From the NCBI GenBank assembly GCA_009838595.1, contig VXRI01000088.1, positions 1-20,896 of the forward strand: a stretch of DNA of 20,896 nt. Reading direction: 5' to 3'. The notes under the pieces were generated by a model, which had not been told where the DNA came from, searched no databases, and was given only the letters and a program-made list of their open reading frames with translations. Positions 15,057 to 20,896 of this stretch are shown piece by piece; within the stretch, counting starts at the first letter, position 1; every line of letters starts with the position of its first letter. The DNA is from Chloroflexota bacterium (GTDB taxonomy: Bacteria; Chloroflexota; Dehalococcoidia; Lucifugimonadales; JADFKI01). The position numbers and the translations under genes are program-made.

Positions 15057-16175
15057 CTAGCCCAGCCCTTGCTCCAGGTCTGCCAGCAGATCGTCTATAT
15101 GCTCGATCCCCACCGACACCCGTAGCAGGTTGTCAGGCGTCTGCGTGTCCGGCCCCTCGACCGATGCGCGGTGCTCTATCAGGCTTTCCGTGCCGCCGAG
15201 GCTTGTGGCGCGCGTGAATAGCCGCAGTTTCGCCGCAACTTCCATCGCCTGCTGCCGTCCGCCTACAACTTGAAACGACAGCATTCCGCCAAAGTCCGAC
15301 ATTTGCGCCGCAGCGATTGTCTTTTCCGCAGTCGCGGCAAGTCCCGGATAGTGCACGGCTTCGACTCTCGGATGCTCTGATAGGTACGCTGCGACTGCGC
15401 GCGCGTTCCCACAGTGAGCGCGCATACGGAGGTGCAGCGTGCGAATGCCGCGTAATGTCAACCAGCAGTCGAACGCGGACGGCGTAGCGCCGTATGTCAC
15501 CTGTACCTGCCGTACATTGCCGAAGAATGCGTCGTCGCGCGCAGATACCACCGCGCCGCCCATGACATCGCTGTGTCCGGAGATATACTTCGTCGTGGAG
15601 TGCGCCACCAAGTCCGCGCCCAGATCAATCGGGCGTTGCAGCATTGGCGTTGCCCAGCTGTTGTCGCACGCGAACACGGCGCCGGCGTTGTGCGCTATGT
15701 CTGCGATGCGCCGTATATCCGTAACCTTTAGCATCGGGTTAGACGGCGTTTCCGCCCAGATTAGGCGCGTGTTCGGCGATACGGCGGCTTGCACCTGCGC
15801 CGCGTCCGTGAAGTCCGCAAACGAGACTTGCAAGCCCCACCGCGCAAACACATCGCGCAGCAGGGCGCGAGTGCCGTGATAGCAGTCGTTCGGCGCGATA
15901 ATATGGTCGCCGCCGGCGAGCGCCTGAAAGACCGCCGCGCTCGCCGCTGACCCGGACGAAAAGGCGGCGCACATCGCACCGCCTTCAAGGGTCGTCAGTG
16001 TATTTTCAAGCTGCTCGCGGTTCGGATTGCCCGTGCGAGAATAGATGTAGCCGCCGGGATAGTCACCGTCAGGCGCGCGCTCGAATGTCGTCGATGGCTG
16101 TATCGGCGCAAGAATCGCGCCCGATTCAGGGTCGATGTGATGGCTTGCGCGCGCCGCGTTCGTCTCGATGTTCAC
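15057..16175 (-). CDS. Cystathionine gamma-synthase/lyase-family PLP enzyme
   Basis: 372 aa, a full-length gamma-family PLP enzyme of Cys/Met metabolism. Landmarks: YSRTGNP (45-51, phosphate and substrate contacts from the neighbouring subunit), SSGSAAS (73-79, cofactor phosphate), Tyr99 in NDCYHGT (stacks on PLP), Asp171 in ACDNSWATP (pyridine nitrogen), Schiff-base Lys196 in HSTTKYISGHSD, and the C-terminal SLGGTESL and Arg352. It could make or split cystathionine or act as a methionine gamma-lyase; the sequence does not decide. GTG at 16175 is chosen because MNIETNAARASHHIDPESGA matches the family's usual N-terminus and the codon lies 10 bases after the YgiT stop. Longer starts at 16205 or 16238 would overlap that gene. 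Confidence 0.9.
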   Translation of the reverse strand: MNIETNAARASHHIDPESGAILAPIQPSTTFERAPDGDYPGGYIYSRTGNPNREQLENTLTTLEGGAMCAAFSSGSAASAAVFQALAGGDHIIAPNDCYHGTRALLRDVFARWGLQVSFADFTDAAQVQAAVSPNTRLIWAETPSNPMLKVTDIRRIADIAHNAGAVFACDNSWATPMLQRPIDLGADLVAHSTTKYISGHSDVMGGAVVSARDDAFFGNVRQVQVTYGATPSAFDCWLTLRGIRTLHLRMRAHCGNARAVAAYLSEHPRVEAVHYPGLAATAEKTIAAAQMSDFGGMLSFQVVGGRQQAMEVAAKLRLFTRATSLGGTESLIEHRASVEGPDTQTPDNLLRVSVGIEHIDDLLADLEQGLG

Positions 16176-16185
16176 TGGACAGTAC

Positions 16186-16416
16186 TCATTGCGAGAGGAA
16201 GTCATACAGCGGTACAACGCCTGTCGGCTTCGAGCCATTCCGCAGCAGGTTCTCGATACGCTGTGTCGCTATAGAGCTCATCAGGGTATCACCACAAGTC
16301 GCGCAGACTTCCGCCGGCACGTTGTCGAATAAGACGATTCGCTCGCCGTGCCGGTATGTGTGCACAATGTACTGCGATTCGTACTTTCCGGCACAGCCCG
16401 GAATGGTGCAATCCAT
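16186..16416 (-). CDS. YgiT-type zinc-binding protein (MqsA N-terminal-like)
   Basis: 76 aa. Two cysteine pairs, Cys3/Cys8 (CTIPGC) and Cys38/Cys41 (CATCG), bracket a short beta-rich segment, with IVLFDNVPAEVCATCGD typical of YgiT-type zinc fingers, the N-terminal domain of MqsA antitoxins. The first pair has four intervening residues instead of the more usual two. The DNA-binding HTH of full MqsA is absent, as in many short YgiT proteins. The usual partner, a small MqsR- or DUF4258-like toxin, is not adjacent; neighbours are an acyl-CoA dehydrogenase (14 bases upstream) and the PLP enzyme (10 bases downstream). ATG at 16416 is used; a longer in-frame reading to 16662 is only antisense-like sequence overlapping the dehydrogenase. 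Confidence 0.78.
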   Translation of the reverse strand: MDCTIPGCAGKYESQYIVHTYRHGERIVLFDNVPAEVCATCGDTLMSSIATQRIENLLRNGSKPTGVVPLYDFLSQ

Positions 16417-16430
16417 AGTATTTTTCCGTG

Positions 16431-17555
16431 TTACAGCCCGATATTGTCCGCCACGACTTCCAGATGGAAATCGGTGTCGCCGAATGCGAGTTCCGCAGCC
16501 TTCGCACGCCGCGAATATAGCTGCATATTGTGCTCTTTGGTGAAGCCTATCGCGCCGTGGCACTGGTGTCCAAGCGCGCAGATGCGGCGGTACGCGTCGC
16601 TGACCCATGCCTTCGCCATTGCGACTTCCTGCGTCGCGTCCTCGCCTTCGGATAGCCGCCACGCAGCCTGATAGGTGATATAGCGCGAGCCTTCAACATC
16701 GGTCGCCATGTTCGCGCAGTGGTGCTGTATTGCTTGGAATGTGCCGATGGGCCTGCCGAACTGCGTGCGCTGCTTGGCATATTCTACGGTCATGTCGAGC
16801 ACCTGCTCCGCGCCGCCGACCATCTCCGCGCACTTGCCGATGGCGCCCCACGCAAGCACCTTCTCGACAGTGTTCCAACCGCCGTTGACCTCGCCCAACA
16901 CTGCGGACGCAGGCACGCTCACATTGTCGAATGCGAGCTCGGACTGCCTGTCGGATGCGATGGTCTTTAGCAGAGTCTGACTCACGCCGTCAGTGCCGCG
17001 CGGAACTAAGAACAGCGTGATGTCCTGTTCGCCTTCGCCCGTGCGCGCCGCGACCACGAATGTGTCGGCGACATGGGCATTTGGCACGAATAGCTTGATA
17101 CCGTTCAACACCCAGCTGTCGTCGCTCTGCGTGGCGGTCGTCTGCACGCCTTCGGCATCCCAGCGCGCGCTAGGCTCCGTGAGCGCGAGCGTTACGATGT
17201 GCTGCCCGTCGCTAATCTGCGGCAGCAGCTCTTGCTTCTGCGCGTCGGAGCCGGCGTCCAAAATCGCCATGCCGCCCATCACGACAGTAGAGAAGAACGG
17301 TCCCGGCAGCAGAGCGCGTCCCGTCTCTTCCAGAAGCACGGAAAGATCAAGGTAGCTGAGGCCGACGCCGCCGTATTCTTCGGGGAAAATCAAGCCCAGC
17401 CAGCCCTGCTCGGCGACCTTCTGCCACATCTCGGGCGTATAGCCGCGCTCGCTCTCTTCCATCTCCCGCACATAAGTGTCCGGGCATTCCGCCTGCAGGA
17501 ACTCGCGGGCGCTGTTCCGAAGCATATGGTGGGTTTCGTTCAGTCCAAGGTCCAT
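16431..17555 (-). CDS. Acyl-CoA dehydrogenase-family protein (divergent, possible non-catalytic subunit)
   Basis: 374 aa with the whole fold. N-terminal helical domain with GWLGLIFPEEYGGVGL (51-66), beta domain with LALTEPSARWD (123-133), and C-terminal helices with KQRTQFGRPIGTFQAIQ (261-277) and HQCHGAIGFT (330-339). The catalytic Glu of medium-chain enzymes aligns by eye with Phe358 (LAFGD instead of YEGT). The helix-G position used by isovaleryl/long-chain enzymes (LAWGAIGK) has no Glu either. The flavin-contact WxT/S-N motif is LFVPN (155-159). This pattern fits small or partner subunits of heteromeric dehydrogenases such as the steroid and side-chain FadE pairs. ATG at 17555 has AGGAG 10 bases upstream (17566-17570). 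Probably co-transcribed with the YgiT and PLP genes. Substrate unknown. Confidence 0.88.
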   Translation of the reverse strand: MDLGLNETHHMLRNSAREFLQAECPDTYVREMEESERGYTPEMWQKVAEQGWLGLIFPEEYGGVGLSYLDLSVLLEETGRALLPGPFFSTVVMGGMAILDAGSDAQKQELLPQISDGQHIVTLALTEPSARWDAEGVQTTATQSDDSWVLNGIKLFVPNAHVADTFVVAARTGEGEQDITLFLVPRGTDGVSQTLLKTIASDRQSELAFDNVSVPASAVLGEVNGGWNTVEKVLAWGAIGKCAEMVGGAEQVLDMTVEYAKQRTQFGRPIGTFQAIQHHCANMATDVEGSRYITYQAAWRLSEGEDATQEVAMAKAWVSDAYRRICALGHQCHGAIGFTKEHNMQLYSRRAKAAELAFGDTDFHLEVVADNIGL

Positions 17556-17593
17556 TTTGTCGTTTCTCCTATTTCTAGCGATGCAATTTGGCT

Positions 17594-17911
17594 TTAGTCG
17601 TTGGTTTTGAGAATCCTATCGTCGAGTCTTAAGTATTTCGGGTCCGGCTTGCCGCTTGCGCCAAGCATGCCATCGCGCCGCCTGACTGCGACCACTCCGT
17701 CCGCATCCAAGTAATAAACGGATTGACTGCGAGTGCAATATGGCTGATTCGCACGCCGCGCTTTCCCTCTGCTCAAATTGTGGTCATCTCGTATCCGCAC
17801 GCTAAGTTCGCCTCGCCGCGCCCTTTCCCAGAATTGTCCCGAATTGAATGCTTCCCGAATAATGGGTGCTGAAACGAGCTCTATGTTAGTTTCTCTGTTG
17901 ATAAGGATCAA
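17594..17911 (-). CDS. Hypothetical protein
   Basis: 105 aa, not recognised. It is basic and soluble, without signal peptide or membrane span. The C-terminal half (YYLDADGVVAVRRRDG, then GASGKPDPKYLRL) reads like a small beta-rich domain seen in uncharacterised proteins with the same GxSGxPDPK element, which supports real coding. The only available start is TTG at 17911, without a Shine-Dalgarno sequence; TAAATT lies about 13 bases upstream as a possible -10. It is divergent from the next small gene, the two starts being only 5 bases apart, and ends 38 bases before the ATG of the downstream dehydrogenase, possibly in one transcript. Confidence 0.6.
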   Translation of the reverse strand: MILINRETNIELVSAPIIREAFNSGQFWERARRGELSVRIRDDHNLSRGKARRANQPYCTRSQSVYYLDADGVVAVRRRDGMLGASGKPDPKYLRLDDRILKTND

Positions 17912-17916
17912 AAGAC

Positions 17917-18213
17917 ATGGATGAATTTACTCTACGCCACCATTCTGATCGTTATCTTATTGGGAAAATCACTCTTGAACAATTAAAAGACTGCCTGAAT
18001 CACGTTATCGTTGATGAAATGCGTCATGGCGAACGCGATGCGGAAAGGTCTAGCCTCGCTGCCAAAATTTTAGGCATTCTGTGCGTTGGCAATGATGTGA
18101 CAAAGATACACGGATATTTCGACGAGGAAGAGTTTCGCCAAGAACTTGCCGCGCATCTGTACATGCAGCAACTGACCGTAGCGAAGGCAAGGATAAAATC
18201 TAAAGCATCCTAA
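17917..18213 (+). CDS. Hypothetical AT-rich small helical protein
   Basis: 98 aa, not recognised. Predominantly helical and charged (KITLEQLKDCL, DEEEFRQELAAHLYMQQLTVA), with no membrane span or known motif. AAGGA lies about 9 bases before the ATG at 17917, supporting the start. Base composition is far from its neighbours: 20 of 60 G+C at 17941-18000 by hand count. It is the only plus-strand gene in the right part of the window and converges on a dehydrogenase 12 bases away. The contrast suggests horizontal acquisition together with the divergent gene at 17594-17911. Possibly part of a small accessory module; function open. Confidence 0.65.
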   Translation: MDEFTLRHHSDRYLIGKITLEQLKDCLNHVIVDEMRHGERDAERSSLAAKILGILCVGNDVTKIHGYFDEEEFRQELAAHLYMQQLTVAKARIKSKAS

Positions 18214-18225
18214 TCACCTTTCCCC

Positions 18226-19395
18226 TTACCTAGGCAGCCCCAACCCCCTTGACGCTATGACGTTGCGGTTTATCTCGGATGTGCCGGCTGCAACGGTGCC
18301 TCCGTGCGAGCGCATCCAGCCGTTTTCAATGCGGCCACGCAGCGGTGCCCACTTCGACTCAGGATCGAGCTGACCGTACAAGCCCATCACCTGCATTCCA
18401 AGGCTGTATAGTCGGATCATCATTTCAGTGCCGTATGCCTTCGTGATAGACGCTTCCTTGTTTGGAATCATCTCCTGACTCTGCATCCATGCGACGTTGT
18501 AGCACATCAGGCGACAGGATTCTATTTGCACTGCCATCTCTGAAATGCGCTGCCGGACGGATACATCGGCGGAGAGCGGCTGTCCGTTGCGCTCGTTTCC
18601 CTTGCAGAAGTTCACGATGTCTTCGAGCAGTCGCTGGGCGCGCGCGGGCCGGTCCACGCCGGAGCGCGCGAGGTCCAGCAATGCCGCGCCGACATACCAG
18701 CCGCGGTTTAGTTCCCCCACGAGGTTCTTCTTCGGCACGCGCACATCCTCAAAGGTTACTAACGCGCGATGGGCGTCCCACATCATCGGTATTTTTTCTA
18801 CGGTTACGCCCGGCTGCTGCATCTCGGTAAGCAGGAAGCTGATGCCCCTGTGCTTGGGCGCGTCCGGGTCGGTGCGCGCCAGCATGAACATCCAGTCCGA
18901 ACCGGAGTGCGCGCCGTTCCATATCTTGGAGCCGTTAATTACGAAGTCGTCGCCGTCTTCCACTGCGCGCGTCTGCAACGATGCGAGGTCCGAGCCACTG
19001 TCCGGTTCGGAATATCCTTGCGACCAGTCGATGTCCGCCTGCGCGATGCGTGGCAGGAAGTATTGCTTTTGCTCTTCCGAGCCGTACAGCATCAGGATGG
19101 GACCGACCATGCGCACGCCGGAGTCGCCGGCAGGCACACCGCGGTACGCCATCTCTTCGTTGAATATCATCTGACGCATGTGAGGCGCGGCCTGACCGCC
19201 GTACTCTTTGGGCCAAGCCATCGTCAACCAGCCGTTATTGGCGAGCTTCTTCTTGAACTCGCGCACCAGAACCGCGTCCTCAGGCTCCTCCGCGTCCACG
19301 GCTTGCTCGCGCCAATCCCAAGGCAGCTCGCCATCTACGAAGTCGCCCACTTCCCTGCGAAAGTCGTTGTCTTCATCGCTGAAGCGGAAGTCCAT
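18226..19395 (-). CDS. Acyl-CoA dehydrogenase paralogue lacking recognisable catalytic glutamate
   Basis: 389 aa, full-length acyl-CoA dehydrogenase fold: GWLTMAWPKEYGGQAAP (55-71), FAD-binding GYSEPDSGSDLASLQTRA (127-144), and C-terminal AAGTSEINRNVIASRGLG (369-386). The Glu of medium-chain enzymes is replaced (VAAGTSEI). At the helix-G position where the tandem paralogue has DFER, this protein has DLAR (Ala243). The flavin-contact motif is IWNGAHS (158-164) rather than IWTSNAH. It may be a structural partner subunit, or use an acid not obvious here. ATG at 19395 has GAGGTG about 5 bases upstream. It lies 239 bases downstream of the paralogue and converges on a small plus-strand gene. Fold is certain; enzymatic competence is doubtful. 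Confidence 0.92.
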   Translation of the reverse strand: MDFRFSDEDNDFRREVGDFVDGELPWDWREQAVDAEEPEDAVLVREFKKKLANNGWLTMAWPKEYGGQAAPHMRQMIFNEEMAYRGVPAGDSGVRMVGPILMLYGSEEQKQYFLPRIAQADIDWSQGYSEPDSGSDLASLQTRAVEDGDDFVINGSKIWNGAHSGSDWMFMLARTDPDAPKHRGISFLLTEMQQPGVTVEKIPMMWDAHRALVTFEDVRVPKKNLVGELNRGWYVGAALLDLARSGVDRPARAQRLLEDIVNFCKGNERNGQPLSADVSVRQRISEMAVQIESCRLMCYNVAWMQSQEMIPNKEASITKAYGTEMMIRLYSLGMQVMGLYGQLDPESKWAPLRGRIENGWMRSHGGTVAAGTSEINRNVIASRGLGLPR

Positions 19396-19634
19396 GTGTT
19401 CACCTCGATGCTCTTCTATCTATTTCGATCGGCTTTCTTGTGCTGCAGCCGCCGCAATTGTACCCGCGCATTCTCCATTGGTGGGGTGGGAGGGACGATT
19501 TCGCCTGCCCATATCGATTTCCGAACAGATTGCGATTTCAGATTCCTCACTTCGTTTCAGAATGACAAGGCTTTCGTTCGGTATGACATGCTTTGTTACG
19601 AGTGGCACACCGTCGGCGTACCACTCGAACAAAA
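19396..19634. repeat. Intergenic region with imperfect direct repeat
   Basis: Between the two tandem dehydrogenase genes. TTCGTTTCAGAATGACA at 19551-19567 is repeated imperfectly as TTCGTTCGGTATGACA at 19573-19588. The wording ATTCCTCACTTCGTTTCAGAATGACA resembles a short intergenic repeat family that I recognise from many environmental bacterial genomes. No credible gene is visible on either strand. The promoter and ribosome-binding site of the downstream dehydrogenase lie at the left end. Confidence 0.4.
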
Positions 19635-20801
19635 CTACCTCGGCAGACCCAGGCCGCGGGAAGCGATGATGTTGCGCTGGATTTCGGAGGTGCCCGCGGC
19701 GATGGTCGCGGATACGGATGTCATGTAACTCTGCTCGATGCGGCCTTGCAGTGGAGCATACTTCGATTCGGGGTCGAGCTGTCCGTACAGGCCTAGGATT
19801 TCCATGCCTGCGCGCGCTACTGCCTGCTGTAATTCTGTGCCGAAGCTCTTTCCCATCGAGGACTCTTTGTTCGGCACGAGACCGGCACTCTGCATCCATG
19901 CTATCTGGTAGGAAATGAGGCGGCTAATTTCGGTCTTGACCGTCAGGTCGGCGAGCTTGCGGCTGATTTTCGGATCGTCTATTAGGCGAATACCATTGCG
20001 GGTGGTGTCCTTGCAGAACTGTACAAGCTCTTCAAGGGTGCGCTTGGTGCCGGCGGAGTATTCTACGCCGGAGCGTTCAAAGTCTAGCAGCGTCGCGCCG
20101 ACATACCAGCCGCGATTGAGTTCACCGACTAGGTTTTGCTTCGGCACGCGCGCATCGTCGAAGACGACCATGTTGAAGCTATGGTTGTTCGCCATATTGA
20201 TGATGGGGCGGACTTCGATGCCCGGCTGATGCATATCAGCGAGCAGGAAGCTGATACCGCGATGCTTAGGCGCGTCCGGGTCAGTGCGCGTCAGCACCAT
20301 CACGTGGTCGGCGTGGTGCGCGTTGGATGTCCAAATCTTCGTACCGTTGATGACGAAATCGTCGCCATCTTCGACTGCCCGCGTCTGCAGCGAGGCGAGG
20401 TCAGAGCCGGACTCCGGCTCCGAGTAGCCCTGGCACCACTGTACTTCGCCGCGCGCGATGGGCGGCAGATATTGGCGCTTCTGCTCTTCCGTGCCATGAA
20501 TCATCAGCGTTGGCGCTAGCATCTTCGTGCCAAACTGGTCGCGTCCCGGCGCACGCTGGTACGCCATTTCCTCGGCGAAGATGAGCTGCATCATGTGCGA
20601 TGCGCCTTGTCCGCCGTACTCTTCGGGCCATGCCATAGTGAGCCAGCCCTTGTCCGCCAGCTTTTTGCGCATTTCTAGCTCGAAGTCCCAGTTGTCGCCT
20701 TCTTCGCCGCCGCCCGTCCAATCTTCGGGTAGTTCCTTCTGCAAGAACTCGCGCAATTCGGCGCGAAAGTTCTCTTCATCAGCCGTGAATTTGAACTCCA
20801 T
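19635..20801 (-). CDS. Acyl-CoA dehydrogenase
   Basis: 388 aa, full-length, FAD-dependent alpha-beta oxidation of an acyl-CoA thioester. GWLTMAWPEEYGGQGAS (52-68), FAD-binding GYSEPESGSDLASLQTRA (125-142), flavin-contact IWTSNAH (156-162), and C-terminal AAGTSEIQRNIIASRGLG (368-385). The medium-chain-type C-terminal Glu is absent (AAGT instead of YEGT). Glu242 in LLDFERSGV matches the helix-G catalytic glutamate of isovaleryl- and long-chain-type enzymes and is the best catalytic base. ATG at 20801 has GGAGG 7 bases upstream. It is first of two tandem paralogues on the same strand, suggesting a duplicated or heteromeric enzyme. Chain length and substrate cannot be read from sequence. Confidence 0.93.
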   Translation of the reverse strand: MEFKFTADEENFRAELREFLQKELPEDWTGGGEEGDNWDFELEMRKKLADKGWLTMAWPEEYGGQGASHMMQLIFAEEMAYQRAPGRDQFGTKMLAPTLMIHGTEEQKRQYLPPIARGEVQWCQGYSEPESGSDLASLQTRAVEDGDDFVINGTKIWTSNAHHADHVMVLTRTDPDAPKHRGISFLLADMHQPGIEVRPIINMANNHSFNMVVFDDARVPKQNLVGELNRGWYVGATLLDFERSGVEYSAGTKRTLEELVQFCKDTTRNGIRLIDDPKISRKLADLTVKTEISRLISYQIAWMQSAGLVPNKESSMGKSFGTELQQAVARAGMEILGLYGQLDPESKYAPLQGRIEQSYMTSVSATIAAGTSEIQRNIIASRGLGLPR

Positions 20802-20896
20802 TAGATTTCCTCCATTGCATTCGGTGGTTCTTGCCTGGCGTTGGGCATAACCTTCGTCCCTATCGTCCCTTCCTTTTTGACGGGAGAGGGTTAGGA
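20802..20896. other. Upstream region of the dehydrogenase gene at the window edge
   Basis: Holds the GGAGG ribosome-binding site and a palindrome-like stretch at about 20865-20891 (CGTCCCTTCC, TTTTT, GACGGGAGAGGG) with imperfect pairing. No gene visible; the region is cut by the window end. Confidence 0.3.

Noticed and set aside
16417..16662. Longer N-terminal extension of the YgiT gene (start at 16662)
   Set aside because: The added 82 residues are low-complexity, arginine-rich and overlap the well-supported dehydrogenase on the same strand; the YgiT family starts at MDCTIPGC (16416).
18769..19728. 319-codon open frame on the plus strand
   Set aside because: It runs antisense through the dehydrogenase genes and the gap between them; its protein has no recognisable fold, and GC-rich codon bias commonly opens such frames.

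Overview
The window looks like a chromosomal segment of a GC-rich, free-living or symbiotic bacterium of the Chloroflexota (SAR202 / Dehalococcoidia-like). This is an inference. It rests on the run of acyl-CoA dehydrogenase paralogues, the very large duplicated FtsX-type permeases with LolD-like ATPases, Uma2 and MNT/HEPN accessory genes, and short palindromic intergenic sequences of a kind common in those genomes. No rRNA, tRNA, CRISPR array or transposase was found. Coding density is high and no gene-free stretch exceeds 300 bases.

Left part (1-3360): a HAD-type hydrolase on the minus strand is cut by an in-frame amber stop 20 bases from the window edge. It is divergent from a rhomboid protease with a C-terminal TPR region (GluP/YqgP-like layout). 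Next comes a plus-strand flavin-dependent acyl-CoA dehydrogenase/monooxygenase-type enzyme, which converges on a perfect 14-bp stem-loop.

Central part (3362-14970, all minus strand): this is the most distinctive block. In transcription order it holds a 1215-aa FtsX-type permease, a 65-72 aa unknown protein, a roughly 71-aa coiled-coil/membrane protein, a second 1265-aa FtsX-type permease, a Uma2 nuclease-fold protein with a tandem-repeat coiled-coil tail, a LolD-like ATPase fused to an AbrB/SpoVT-like domain, a second LolD-like ATPase, and a HepT-MntA (HEPN/MNT, type VII-like) toxin-antitoxin pair. The permeases and ATPases could form one or two type VII (MacB/LolCDE-like) ABC systems acting on lipid, lipoprotein or envelope substrates. 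Both permeases carry a large extracytoplasmic region with a probable beta-sandwich domain, and the substrate is unknown.

Right part (15057-20801): a catabolic block, mostly minus strand. It holds two tandem full-length acyl-CoA dehydrogenase paralogues, a divergent pair of small unknown genes (one distinctly AT-rich), a third, divergent acyl-CoA dehydrogenase, a YgiT-type zinc-binding protein and a gamma-family PLP enzyme of sulfur amino-acid metabolism. Alignment by eye suggests that only one of the three dehydrogenases keeps a recognisable catalytic glutamate, so heteromeric complexes are possible.

Two start regions (2091 and 14970) show an extended -10 (TGnTAnnnT) ending exactly 6 bases before ATG, and a third (500) has TACAAT 7 bases before ATG. 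These suggest leaderless transcripts alongside Shine-Dalgarno-led genes.
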